Source of the DNA: Hymenobacter sp.
GTDB lineage: Bacteria; Bacteroidota; Bacteroidia; Cytophagales; Hymenobacteraceae
Direction of reading: 5' to 3'
DNA length: 7,960 nucleotides
Assembly: GCA_025362615.1 (NCBI GenBank)
Contig: JANYFQ010000690.1
Coordinates: forward strand, 1-7,960
Positions 1-5,865 of this stretch are shown here, piece after piece. The notes beneath the pieces are model-generated. The model did not search any database and was not told the origin of the DNA. It worked only from the letters and a program-made list of their open reading frames with translations. Numbering within the stretch: the first letter of the stretch is position 1; every line of letters starts with the position of its first letter. Both the position numbers and the translations under genes were made by a program.

Positions 1-117
1 CAGGTGTACGAGCAAGACACCGCCCAGCAACTGACCTTGCTTTCCGTGCAGGGAGAGCCGGTAAGCGGCGCGATTCCCATCTCAAAAGCCGAGGCTAAAC
101 AACGTCAGACCAAGTAA
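1..117 (+). CDS. 3' end of the 90-codon unknown gene (same gene as 7664-7936)
   Basis: The reading frame is open from base 1 and encodes the peptide beginning QVYEQDTAQQLTLL and ending AKQRQTK, with TAA at 115-117. It is the same C-terminal part of the gene at 7664-7936, seen again because the contig ends overlap. It should not be counted as a second gene; see the full-length entry. Confidence 0.9.
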   Translation, partial: QVYEQDTAQQLTLLSVQGEPVSGAIPISKAEAKQRQTK

Positions 118-141
118 GCACCTTGTGCCAGGCGCAGCGGC
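1..141. repeat. Terminal direct repeat, left copy (circular contig overlap)
   Basis: These 141 bases match 7820-7960 without a difference, as read directly. A perfect overlap of this length at both contig ends is the usual signature of a circular molecule assembled from short reads, and it sets the plasmid at 7819 bp. It is an assembly feature rather than a biological duplication. Confidence 0.93.
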
Positions 142-259
142 CGGCCGAGGTGCGCCGGCAGCTCACCGCGAGGTACTGGCCACCTACGCCCAGGGCCGGG
201 CCGAGCTGCTGATGGAATGCACCCACTGCCAGGCCGCGCAGGTAGGGGTAACTGATTAG
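140..259 (+). pseudogene. Decayed partial copy of the zinc-ribbon gene at 7441-7659
   Basis: Bases 207-236 are identical to 7574-7603, a 30-bp match covering the codons for LLMECTHCQA, and 154-166 matches 7511-7523 (gccggcagctcac). Between these blocks the copy has lost about a dozen bases, which shifts the frame. The first Cys pair of the intact protein (C-R-E-C) is replaced: the aligned codons read gag gtg cgc. Only the second pair (C-T-H-C) survives, and the frame ends at TAG 257-259. No convincing start codon is present. On the circle the remnant lies just after the 90-codon gene, so the order is intact zinc ribbon, unknown gene, broken zinc ribbon. This suggests an old tandem duplication, or recombination when the restriction cassette arrived. 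Confidence 0.75.
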
Positions 260-289
260 AGCCAAGCTCACCGCTTTGGCCCAGCGGGG

Positions 290-1147
290 TTATTCGGCGA
301 AAAGAGTGCCCTGACCCGAATTGCGCGGCAGCTCATCTTCCGGCCAGTGGGCCAGCTCCGGGCCGGGTGCGATGCGTCCATCGGCCGCGTCCTTGTAAAT
401 CAGCCGGCCAACCTGTTGCACGAATTTGATGGGAATCTTTGGGTTGTTGATGTCCGCGCTTTTGCCGTCTGCTACCCGCTTGTGCCATTTTTCTTCCCAG
501 GCCGAGAAATAAGGTTCCAGGGCTTGCGGCCGCACCTGGTACATTTCGACAATCTCAATCCCGGCGTACACGCAAAAAACCCAGTTCACCTTGCGGTACT
601 TGCCGATGATGGTGGGATTGATGTGGTGATGGGTAGAGAAGGCAGCTGTCAGGCTCCCGTTCACGGTTTTCAGCTCGTACTCGTTGCCTTGCTCGTCCTG
701 CGCGTCGTTGCCCTCGCGGCCGGTCAGGTTGCGGAGCCGGGTGATGATGAGGGTTTGCAGGAGCTTGCCGCCGTTGTCCTGAAAAATGTCATCAATGCCG
801 AACTCGCTGGCCAGGCGTTGGTACTGCCGCACGTAGGGCAGCAGGGCATTAATCCGGTCGAGGGGCGATTGAGGCGGCAGGTCGGCCCCGCTCACTTCGC
901 CAAGCCCTTCCGGGTCCTGTTCGCCGCCAAAGAGCACGACAACCGGCACCCCCAGGGCCAGGGCCAGGCGGTTGAGAATCTCCAGGCTCGGGCTGTTGCG
1001 GGCGTTCTCGATGTTGCCGACGTGGGTTTGATTGACGCCGGCCGTTTCGGCTAGAATTTCTTGCGTCATGCCGCGCTGCTTGCGGATTCGCCGGATATTG
1101 CGAGCTAACAGGCGGTGAATCGGCGAATCGGCGGGCGTGGGTTCCAT
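290..1147 (-). CDS. pvuIIR: PvuII-type restriction endonuclease fused to an N-terminal XRE controller (C-R fusion)
   Basis: A 285-residue protein from the ATG at 1147; a TTG at 1174 would add nine residues and is less likely. Residues about 11-70 form an XRE/Cro-type helix-turn-helix (MTQEILAETAGVNQTHVGNI, then NSPSLEILNRLA), like the separate C proteins of restriction systems. After a linker, residues about 97-252 align with PvuII endonuclease along its whole length. PvuII landmarks are kept: FQDNGG (D124, as PvuII D34), REGND (D148, as D58), EYELK (E158 and K160, as E68 and K70), THHH (173-175, as H83-85) and DINNPK (N235, as N141). Specificity is therefore probably CAGCTG, cut blunt in the centre. 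A tail of about 33 residues, absent from PvuII (157 residues), ends QGTLFAE. Fused C-R proteins of this family have been described, e.g. in Niabella soli. Divergent from the methyltransferase. Confidence 0.93.
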   Translation of the reverse strand: MEPTPADSPIHRLLARNIRRIRKQRGMTQEILAETAGVNQTHVGNIENARNSPSLEILNRLALALGVPVVVLFGGEQDPEGLGEVSGADLPPQSPLDRINALLPYVRQYQRLASEFGIDDIFQDNGGKLLQTLIITRLRNLTGREGNDAQDEQGNEYELKTVNGSLTAAFSTHHHINPTIIGKYRKVNWVFCVYAGIEIVEMYQVRPQALEPYFSAWEEKWHKRVADGKSADINNPKIPIKFVQQVGRLIYKDAADGRIAPGPELAHWPEDELPRNSGQGTLFAE

Positions 1148-1282
1148 AAAAAACGGGTAAATTTTAGGTCCCAAAGGTCCCGTTCACCCTTCGCCATGCC
1201 TCGCTAATATTTTAGGTATTTTGCTCAAAATAACCTATTTTTGGGCTTAATTTCAGGTTTAATTTAAACACACGCCGCAAAA
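1148..1282. promoter_or_regulatory. Divergent R/M control region with repeated AGGT words
   Basis: The 135-bp space between the R and M start codons. It holds a 7-bp direct repeat aggtccc at 1166-1172 and 1175-1181, a near-palindrome aggtattttg (1214-1223) / caaaataacct (1226-1236, one extra A), and another aggt at 1254-1257. AGGT or its complement occurs five times. Separate C proteins bind paired short operators (C-boxes) upstream of C-R genes. The XRE domain of the fusion protein probably binds here, with the aggtccc pair close to the R start and the near-palindrome touching the M promoter. Which repeats are the true operators cannot be settled by reading. Confidence 0.5.
1236..1243 (+). 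promoter_or_regulatory. Candidate -7 promoter box for the methyltransferase
   Basis: TATTTTTG fits the Bacteroidota -7 consensus TAnnTTTG exactly and lies 39 bp before the M start codon. No well-spaced -33 TTTG is visible; a TTTG at 1220-1223 is too close. The box touches the end of the near-palindrome 1214-1236, so a bound controller could block it. Confidence 0.4.
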
Positions 1283-2365
1283 ATGCTTGACCACTTTATA
1301 AACCACATGGTGCGCGACCAGCAGCCCGCCTACTTGACCGAGCAGGGCGCGGCTTTTTTAGCGGACTCGCGGGAGCTGCTGGCGGCTTTGCCGGACGAGA
1401 GCCTGGACCTGATAATCACCAGCCCCCCCTTTGCGCTGCTGCGCAAGAAGGAATATGGCAACGAAGAACAGGCGGACTACGTGGAGTGGTTGGGCACCTT
1501 TGCCACGGCCGCCTTGCCCAAGCTCAAAGCCACCGGCAGCTTGGTTATGGACATTGGCGGAGCTTATCAGAAAGGCGTCCCCACCCGCAGCTTGTACCCT
1601 TTCCGGGTACCCATTCACTTTTGCGATAATCTAGGCTATCACTTAGCAGAGGACTTTTATTGGTTCAATTCCTCCAAGCTGCCCAGCCCGATTGAATGGG
1701 TGAACAAGCGCAAGATTCGGGCAAAGGATTCGGTCAATAACGTCTGGTGGTTCAGCAAAACCGCCTGGCCTTACGCGGACGTGAGCAAGGTGCTGACCGA
1801 GTACAGCGACCGCATGAAGAAGCTACTGAAAGACCCAGCCAAATACTACGACCCCAAAAAGCGCCCCAGCGGCCACGACATCGGCACCAGCTTTGGCACG
1901 GACAACGGGGGGGCCATTCCGTCGAATCTGCTGCAAATCCCCAACTCCGAATCCGGCGCGCACTACATCTCCAGCTGCAAGGAATTTGGCGTTAAGAGCC
2001 ACCCGGCCCGGTTTCCGGGCAAGTTGCCGGAGTTCTTTATCAAGATGCTGACCAAGCCCGGCGACGTGGTGATGGACATTTTCGGGGGCTCCAACACAAC
2101 CGGCGAGGTCGCCGAGGGCTTGGGCCGGCGCTGGATTTCGTGCGACATGGACAACCAGTACGTAGCCGCCTCCGCGTTCCGGTTTTTGCCGCGCCACATG
2201 GCCGCTGCTGGCCAGGTCGAGGGCGGGCACCCGTACCACCAGATTCTAAACGGAGAAACTGCTGACCTGAGGCAGTATGCGGCCCTTACCCTGCCCGCAG
2301 CGGCCACTAAAAAGCCGGCGAAGCCCAAACCGAAGGCCCCGGTAGCAGTCGGCTTGTTTGACTAA
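1283..2365 (+). CDS. pvuIIM: PvuII-type DNA (cytosine-N4) methyltransferase
   Basis: A 360-residue protein that should transfer a methyl group from S-adenosylmethionine to N4 of the inner cytosine in CAGCTG, protecting host DNA from the partner endonuclease. It aligns with M.PvuII over nearly its whole length. The catalytic motif IV SPPF is at residues 47-50 and the AdoMet-binding motif I FGGSNTTG at 267-274; this order (IV before I) is the beta class. Blocks shared with M.PvuII include LAEDFYWFN (121-129), SKLPSPIEWVNKRKIR (131-146), RPSGHDIG (194-201) and HPARFP (240-245). The last 20 or so residues form a Lys/Pro/Ala-rich tail ending VAVGLFD, beyond the usual end of the family. Start: ATG 1283; a second in-frame ATG at 1307 (residue 9) could also serve. 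Transcribed away from R and followed by a terminator. Confidence 0.95.
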   Translation: MLDHFINHMVRDQQPAYLTEQGAAFLADSRELLAALPDESLDLIITSPPFALLRKKEYGNEEQADYVEWLGTFATAALPKLKATGSLVMDIGGAYQKGVPTRSLYPFRVPIHFCDNLGYHLAEDFYWFNSSKLPSPIEWVNKRKIRAKDSVNNVWWFSKTAWPYADVSKVLTEYSDRMKKLLKDPAKYYDPKKRPSGHDIGTSFGTDNGGAIPSNLLQIPNSESGAHYISSCKEFGVKSHPARFPGKLPEFFIKMLTKPGDVVMDIFGGSNTTGEVAEGLGRRWISCDMDNQYVAASAFRFLPRHMAAAGQVEGGHPYHQILNGETADLRQYAALTLPAAATKKPAKPKPKAPVAVGLFD

Positions 2366-2371
2366 AAAAAA

Positions 2372-2401
2372 GCCTTTTAAGCATGAAAATGGCCTTTTTT
2401 T
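2372..2401 (+). terminator. Terminator after the methyltransferase gene
   Basis: Seven bases after the M stop codon, gcctttt (2372-2378) pairs with aaaa-t-ggc (2386-2393) with a single bulged T and a 7-nt loop. A run of seven T follows (2395-2401). The A-run before the stem (2364-2371) makes it potentially active on the other strand too. It separates the methyltransferase from the next gene. Confidence 0.7.
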
Positions 2402-2442
2402 GTTTAATCAAGGTTCATTTCAAAAACTAACTTGCGGCACGT

Positions 2443-2790
2443 ATGGAACCAGAGCAGGCCAAGCCCGACCCACGGGAAGCAGTGACCCTAGGGGTTGACG
2501 AATACTACCGCCGCTATTATTCGGATAGCTCCCAACCGAGGGCTTATTTCGGGTTTGAGTGCGACGTTTTTGAGGACGGGTTTCACATTCCAAGAACCCA
2601 GTTTGTCCACGCGGTTGATAACGGCAGCGCGGAATACGAGCAGTTGCGAGCTGCTGGCTTTGAGTGCCTATACGACGACGGTAAAGGCCGGCCCCCTACG
2701 TTGCTGCAAAACTTTGTGGAATCAAGCGAACAGTTCAAGCAGCTTTGCCGCATTACTGACCCTGAAATGGCCAAAGAAGAAGGGTGGTAG
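2443..2790 (+). CDS. Unknown 115-residue acidic protein
   Basis: An ATG-started frame of 115 residues, 77 bp after the methyltransferase and beyond its terminator, so probably with its own promoter, although no TAnnTTTG box is seen. The protein looks soluble and acidic, with an aromatic-rich N-terminal third (VDEYYRRYYSD, RAYFGFECDVFEDGF) and a helical second half (AEYEQLRAAGFECLYDDG, then LLQNFVESSEQFKQLC). No signal peptide, membrane segment or known motif was found and I do not recognise the family. Balanced amino-acid use supports it as a real gene; competing frames here are shadows. Its place between the restriction system and a dif-like site makes it part of the cargo. A role in restriction or its control is possible but has no direct support. 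Confidence 0.75.
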   Translation: MEPEQAKPDPREAVTLGVDEYYRRYYSDSSQPRAYFGFECDVFEDGFHIPRTQFVHAVDNGSAEYEQLRAAGFECLYDDGKGRPPTLLQNFVESSEQFKQLCRITDPEMAKEEGW

Positions 2791-2869
2791 AGCACCATAG
2801 GCACCCCGGCAAAGTGCCACATCGGCAGCCGGCCGCGCAGCAGGGCCAAAACCGGCACGATTCCGGGAG

Positions 2870-2897
2870 CGGCACTATAACGAACATTATGTTAAGG
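2870..2897 (+). other. dif-like XerC/XerD recombination site
   Basis: The site reads as an 11-bp left arm cggcactataa (2870-2880), a 6-bp centre cgaaca (2881-2886) and an 11-bp right arm ttatgttaagg (2887-2897). The right arm keeps TTATGTTAA, the XerD-binding core of bacterial dif, and the left arm ends ATAA as in dif; the 11-6-11 layout also fits. Plasmids use such sites for resolving multimers with host XerCD, and pairs of them (pdif) flank movable gene cassettes in some plasmids. Only one copy was found here, so dimer resolution is the simpler role. It lies in the 162-bp space after the unknown gene. Confidence 0.6.
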
Positions 2898-2952
2898 GAC
2901 GAAAGCAAGATGGAGGCGCGGCTTTTTGCACTTCCCCACTGCTCCTAAAGTC

Positions 2953-3579
2953 TTACTTGCCTGCTCTGGCTGGCAGCACCTCAAATGCTAGGGCATACAC
3001 CCACGGGTTGCTGGTCCAGGCATCGGGGCCGTAGAGGCTTTCCCAAAGAGTCGCATAGGAAGCCAACGGGTTAGGTTGGTCACACAGCAGCCCCTCGCCT
3101 TTGCTCAAACTCCGATAGTCGGGCCAGCCAGGACCCAACGTAAAGCCGCTCCCCACTCCCTCAGCGATGGCGTTTGCGTCGCTCATTTGGTGCAGGCGTT
3201 CCACCCGTACCGCCGTGAGTTGGAGACGCAGCCGAGCGGCTTGCGGAGGCATTTCCAGGGCTGAAAGCCAGTCAGAGGACACTTGCTTGTCGAGGATGGT
3301 ATCTGCCCGGTAGAGGTAAGTGCCCTGCGTTGCGGCCTCATTGGGCGCAGGTACTGATTGCCAATCTTCCCGCACGTAGAGCCGCCCATCCTCCCGCCCG
3401 TAAGGGCAGTTCCTGATGATGCGTTTAAGCTTATCAGCCGGCAAAGACTTGACCACTAATAGTTTGGGGGACAGGTTTCTAATCGGTCGCCGTAATTCTG
3501 TTTTATCCTTGTGCAGCAGCGCGTGTACTGAATAAGGCCCGAGTACCAAGGATTTTTTAGGTAGAAAAGGGGAGGACAT
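2953..3579 (-). CDS. ASCH-like (PUA-fold) protein of the phage-associated type
   Basis: A 208-residue protein from the ATG at 3579; an upstream TTG at 3630 would add 17 residues that do not fit the family. The N-terminus (KSLVLGPYSVHALLHKDKTELRRPI) resembles the opening of a protein group common in phages and plasmids, in which a [F/L]-x-G-x-x-V-x-A-[I/L]-L stretch leads to a K-T-x-x-R-R motif. Later blocks fit too: CPYGREDGRLYVRE, then MPPQAARLRLQLTAVRVERL, an AIAEGV turn, and LWESLYGPDAWTSNPWVYALAFEV near the end. ASCH domains belong to the PUA/EVE-like fold and are thought to bind RNA or modified bases; E. coli YqfB of this group hydrolyses N4-acetylcytidine. The exact function here is unknown. 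Family membership comes from remembered pattern, not a search. It stands alone on the minus strand and converges on the 115-residue gene. Confidence 0.75.
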   Translation of the reverse strand: MSSPFLPKKSLVLGPYSVHALLHKDKTELRRPIRNLSPKLLVVKSLPADKLKRIIRNCPYGREDGRLYVREDWQSVPAPNEAATQGTYLYRADTILDKQVSSDWLSALEMPPQAARLRLQLTAVRVERLHQMSDANAIAEGVGSGFTLGPGWPDYRSLSKGEGLLCDQPNPLASYATLWESLYGPDAWTSNPWVYALAFEVLPARAGK

Positions 3580-3657
3580 TGCGCAGCGCGAAAAAGGGTA
3601 GAAATAGGGGTAAGCCAGGAATAAGGCCAACTACTTAACACCCGAAAAGGGCCGTTT

Positions 3658-3677
3658 AAATGCTGTATACAGCATTT
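3658..3677. promoter_or_regulatory. 20-bp perfect palindrome upstream of the ASCH-like gene
   Basis: aaatgctgtatacagcattt reads the same on both strands with no spacer. It lies 78 bp before the ASCH-like start codon, in the 208-bp space between that gene and the membrane-protein gene. A spacer-free palindrome of this length is typical of an operator for a dimeric repressor. A weaker stem, ccacg (3702-3706) / cgtgg (3713-3717), sits nested within ttgcca (3699-3704) / tggcaa (3721-3726) further upstream. Nothing else is recognisable in the space. Confidence 0.55.
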
Positions 3678-3787
3678 GCCACATGTTGCTGTCATAAGTT
3701 GCCACGCCAAAACGTGGATATGGCAAACGCAAATGCGACTTGCGGACCAAACTTTTAACCAAGGCCCAGGTGCAGCAGCATTAAAGC

Positions 3788-4009
3788 CTACTTGCCGAAA
3801 TAATGCGTGACGGCGATTAGTGCCCCAACGACCATGACGATAGCGCCAATAATTCGACCCGCGCCCTCCATGACCTTATTCCCCGTTGCGGCTTCAAAGG
3901 AGGAAAATTCTTCAACGCCAGCGGCGTTGCGCCGGTTGAAGGCCCGCCGGTTCATGGTGTAGCGCAGGAAGTAGCCGCCAGCGAAAAGTAGAATGCCAAA
4001 AATTGTCAT
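3788..4009 (-). CDS. Small membrane protein with two predicted helices
   Basis: A 73-residue protein from the ATG at 4009. The frame stays open upstream to 4216, but that stretch is Cys/Trp/Pro-rich noise opposite another gene, so the short start is chosen. Two hydrophobic segments, about residues 2-15 (TIFGILLFAGGYFL) and 53-71 (IIGAIVMVVGALIAVTHYF), flank a basic then polar middle (NRRAFNRRNAAG). This predicts a two-pass inner-membrane protein with a short loop. No family is recognised. It is third in the minus-strand row rep, 81-codon gene, this gene, starting 73 bp after the previous stop. Small membrane proteins are common on mobile plasmids, but no job can be named from sequence. Confidence 0.65.
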   Translation of the reverse strand: MTIFGILLFAGGYFLRYTMNRRAFNRRNAAGVEEFSSFEAATGNKVMEGAGRIIGAIVMVVGALIAVTHYFGK

Positions 4010-4082
4010 GGTGCCAGAAGATTGTGGTTCAGGGCAGCAATAACGCGAAGAAAGACCGAGCGGAAAAGGCTGATACTTGTCC

Positions 4083-4328
4083 CTAGTTGCGCGGCAGCAG
4101 GTCCAGCGACATGTGCAGCAGCAAATCCTCGACGGTGGCCAGCGGTCGGCGGGTGCCGTCGGTGGCCACCAGCACCAGGGGCCAGGCCGTGCCGGGGTGC
4201 GCCGCGGCGTAGGCATCCAGCGACGAGAAGCAAGCCCGCAGCCGCACCAGGTCTAGCGGGCGCTCGTCGAGCAGGCCACAGAGCAGCCCAAAAGCACCAG
4301 CAAAATCGGTCGGAACAGAAAAAGCCAT
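4083..4328 (-). CDS. Unknown 81-residue protein downstream of rep
   Basis: An ATG-started frame of 81 residues beginning 35 bp after the rep stop codon on the same strand, so probably cotranscribed with rep. The protein is leucine-rich and soluble-looking (FGLLCGLLDERPLDLVRLRACF, then ATVEDLLLHMSLDLLPRN), with two likely helices around a short hydrophobic strand (WPLVLVAT). Overlapping frames at 4022-4330 (plus) and 4006-4233 (minus) give unlikely Arg/Ala/Pro/Trp-rich products, and this is the only sensible one. No known domain is recognised. Its place behind the initiator suggests a backbone role such as copy control or maintenance, but that is only position-based inference. Confidence 0.6.
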   Translation of the reverse strand: MAFSVPTDFAGAFGLLCGLLDERPLDLVRLRACFSSLDAYAAAHPGTAWPLVLVATDGTRRPLATVEDLLLHMSLDLLPRN

Positions 4329-4363
4329 AAAAAGGGCCTTGTGGCCGCGCTAGATTGACAAGG

Positions 4364-5341
4364 CTACTTAGAGGCAGCTTTAGGATTTGCGTCGAACAGC
4401 GGCCCGTTTCCGGCCTTTTTAAGTCCCAAAATCGTGAGCAGGAGGCCCGACAATGAACGCGCTTTCTCGTGTTTACCTGTTTTTATGTCGTGAGCGAATT
4501 TGTTGCAGGCCGCGACGTGAGCCGTGTTGCCTAGGATGGTGGCCACCAGGGCGGGCGTGACGATACCGAGCTGCGCGAGGAGCCGGCCGGCGTTGTCCAC
4601 CTGGTGCTGAGCCAGGGCGGGCCGGGCAGTATCGCCCGGTACCAACTCGAAGGGTACAGTAGAAGCCAAATCTTGCGGCTTGACCGTGAAAACGATGTTT
4701 TTGTAAGTTCTGACCCGCTTTTCGAGCTTGTAGCTGATGTGCAGCTCGGTATGCTCATTGATTTGCTTTACGGCAATGTCCAGCACTTTTTCCCGTAACT
4801 GGCCGATTTGCTTTATTTTCTCATTGCCCTTCTCATCGAGGAGGCCGAGCATTTTTTTGAAGTCCTGAAGGTCGTACTTTTTGGTTTCGCCCAAGTCTTT
4901 CCACTGGCTACAGTATTGATAAATACGCTTGGCATACTTGCTAGTGAGGCGCAAGGCCGAGGCCAGCTCGTAACTAGTAAAGTTGTCTTTGAGGTCAAAC
5001 AGGTAGGGTAAAATGTCCTCTGTTAGCTTTATTTCGATGATTCCTTGCCCTAATAGGTATTTGACCCGCTGGAACATCCAAATCTGCTCATAGCTCTTTT
5101 CCGTGAGCACTTCAAAGACGCGACTACCCATATCAGCCGTGGCTTTGTGTAGGTAAGCCGGGTTGTATTTCTTGCCAGTCAGGTCCGCTAAATCTTTGAT
5201 ATTAAGCTCATACACGTTTATTTTTTGGTCCTTTTGCAGCTTCGATACCAGGAAGAACATTAGGTCTAGTTGCAGCTCTGAGTACTCATAGCGAGCATTG
5301 GTTAGAGCGTTGTGTTGACGAATTTCTAGAGAGGTCTTCAT
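4364..5341 (-). CDS. repB: Plasmid replication initiator, RepB/Rep_3 family
   Basis: A 325-residue initiator from the ATG at 5341. It should bind the iterons just upstream and open the origin for theta replication. The N-terminal part (IRQHNALTNARYEYSELQLDLMFFLVSKLQKD) is the typical Rep_3 opening. It is followed by the first winged-helix region (to about residue 130) and a second (about 140-235) holding LRLTSKYAKRIYQYCSQW, a hallmark of the family. The last 90 or so residues are an Ala/Leu-rich extension ending DANPKAASK. A GTG at 5428 would lengthen the protein by 29 residues, but it lies inside an iteron and upstream of the likely promoter (5365-5392), so it is rejected. First gene of a probable minus-strand operon with the 81- and 73-codon genes. 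Confidence 0.92.
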   Translation of the reverse strand: MKTSLEIRQHNALTNARYEYSELQLDLMFFLVSKLQKDQKINVYELNIKDLADLTGKKYNPAYLHKATADMGSRVFEVLTEKSYEQIWMFQRVKYLLGQGIIEIKLTEDILPYLFDLKDNFTSYELASALRLTSKYAKRIYQYCSQWKDLGETKKYDLQDFKKMLGLLDEKGNEKIKQIGQLREKVLDIAVKQINEHTELHISYKLEKRVRTYKNIVFTVKPQDLASTVPFELVPGDTARPALAQHQVDNAGRLLAQLGIVTPALVATILGNTAHVAACNKFAHDIKTGKHEKARSLSGLLLTILGLKKAGNGPLFDANPKAASK

Positions 5342-5364
5342 GGGTGATTCGCTGAGGCTAGGAG

Positions 5365-5392
5365 CAAAACTAGCATAAAAAACACCTTCAAA
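5365..5392 (-). promoter_or_regulatory. Candidate rep promoter with overlapping inverted repeat
   Basis: On the minus strand TAGTTTTG (5365-5372) fits the Bacteroidota -7 box TAnnTTTG, and TTTG (5389-5392) could be the -33 element at a slightly short 16-bp spacing. Transcription would begin some 15-20 bp before the ATG at 5341, which supports that start. An imperfect inverted repeat, taaaaaacac (5376-5385) / gtgtgtttta (5400-5409), nine of ten matching, overlaps it and may be the site for Rep autoregulation. Confidence 0.5.
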
Positions 5393-5423
5393 AAATTCAG
5401 TGTGTTTTAGGGGTGTGTTGCTC

Positions 5424-5481
5424 CCCACTAAAAGTGTTATCCAGACCCACTAAAAGTGTTTTCTCACCCACTAAAAGTGTT
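5424..5481. repeat. Three iterons (Rep-binding repeats) of the replication origin
   Basis: The 15-mer cccactaaaagtgtt occurs exactly three times, at 5424-5438, 5446-5460 and 5467-5481, with starts 22 and 21 bp apart, i.e. two helical turns. This is the arrangement expected of iterons bound by a Rep_3 initiator, directly upstream of rep. The core cact-aaa-agtg is itself an inverted repeat. TTATCCAGA (5437-5445), overlapping the end of the first iteron, differs by one base from a DnaA box (TTATCCACA). Confidence 0.88.
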
Positions 5482-5865
5482 TTCTCGGCTTTTTTATACC
5501 TTCATAAGTTGCTTTTAATCTGATGGTTATACGCGCTACTGTTGAGCCCTACAAATAAAGCAAATAAAAAAAATATCACAAGTTGTGTTTCGCGCGAGAA
5601 AAAAAAGGGCTTTTAGGGCTTGTTCTAGCTGAACGACCGGCGCGGGCCAAACAAAAAAGCAAACGGAGCCAATCAAAAGCTTCGCACACCAGGGCGCGGC
5701 GAATTTATTACATATATTATTGGTAATTAACAGTTTATAGACTTTATTGTTCAGCTTATGTACTTGTTTGGGCTAAGAAAAACGGGGGAATGCTACTGGT
5801 GCAGGAGAAAGGGGCAGTAGAGGAAAAAGGCGGCTAGGGGAGAGCGAGCCAGGGCGTGAGCTGAG
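5482..5865. other. AT-rich origin flank, no gene
   Basis: No credible coding frame on either strand. The stretch has A-tracts (5566-5573, 5601-5608), a very AT-rich segment at 5700-5750 that could be the unwinding element of the iteron origin, and a more G-rich end leading into the repeat array. Apart from AT richness next to the iterons, no further named signal is supported. Confidence 0.55.

Noticed and set aside
347..1054. Long plus-strand reading frame of 235 codons
   Set aside because: It lies opposite the endonuclease gene, and the other strand matches PvuII over its full length; this frame is a shadow.
2800..2818. Hairpin ggcac/gtgcc after the 115-codon gene as terminator
   Set aside because: Only five pairs with a nine-base loop and no following T-run.
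4022..4330. Plus-strand frame of 102 codons
   Set aside because: Its Arg/Ala/Pro/Trp-rich product looks like antisense of GC-rich coding DNA; the minus-strand 81-codon gene is the sensible reading.
5342..5428. Longer rep start at the GTG 5428
   Set aside because: It would start inside the first iteron and upstream of the likely promoter; the added residues do not fit the Rep_3 N-terminus.
5704..5733. Second dif-like site in AT-rich origin DNA
   Set aside because: Only about seven of eleven XerD-arm positions fit and the region is AT-rich, so chance explains it.
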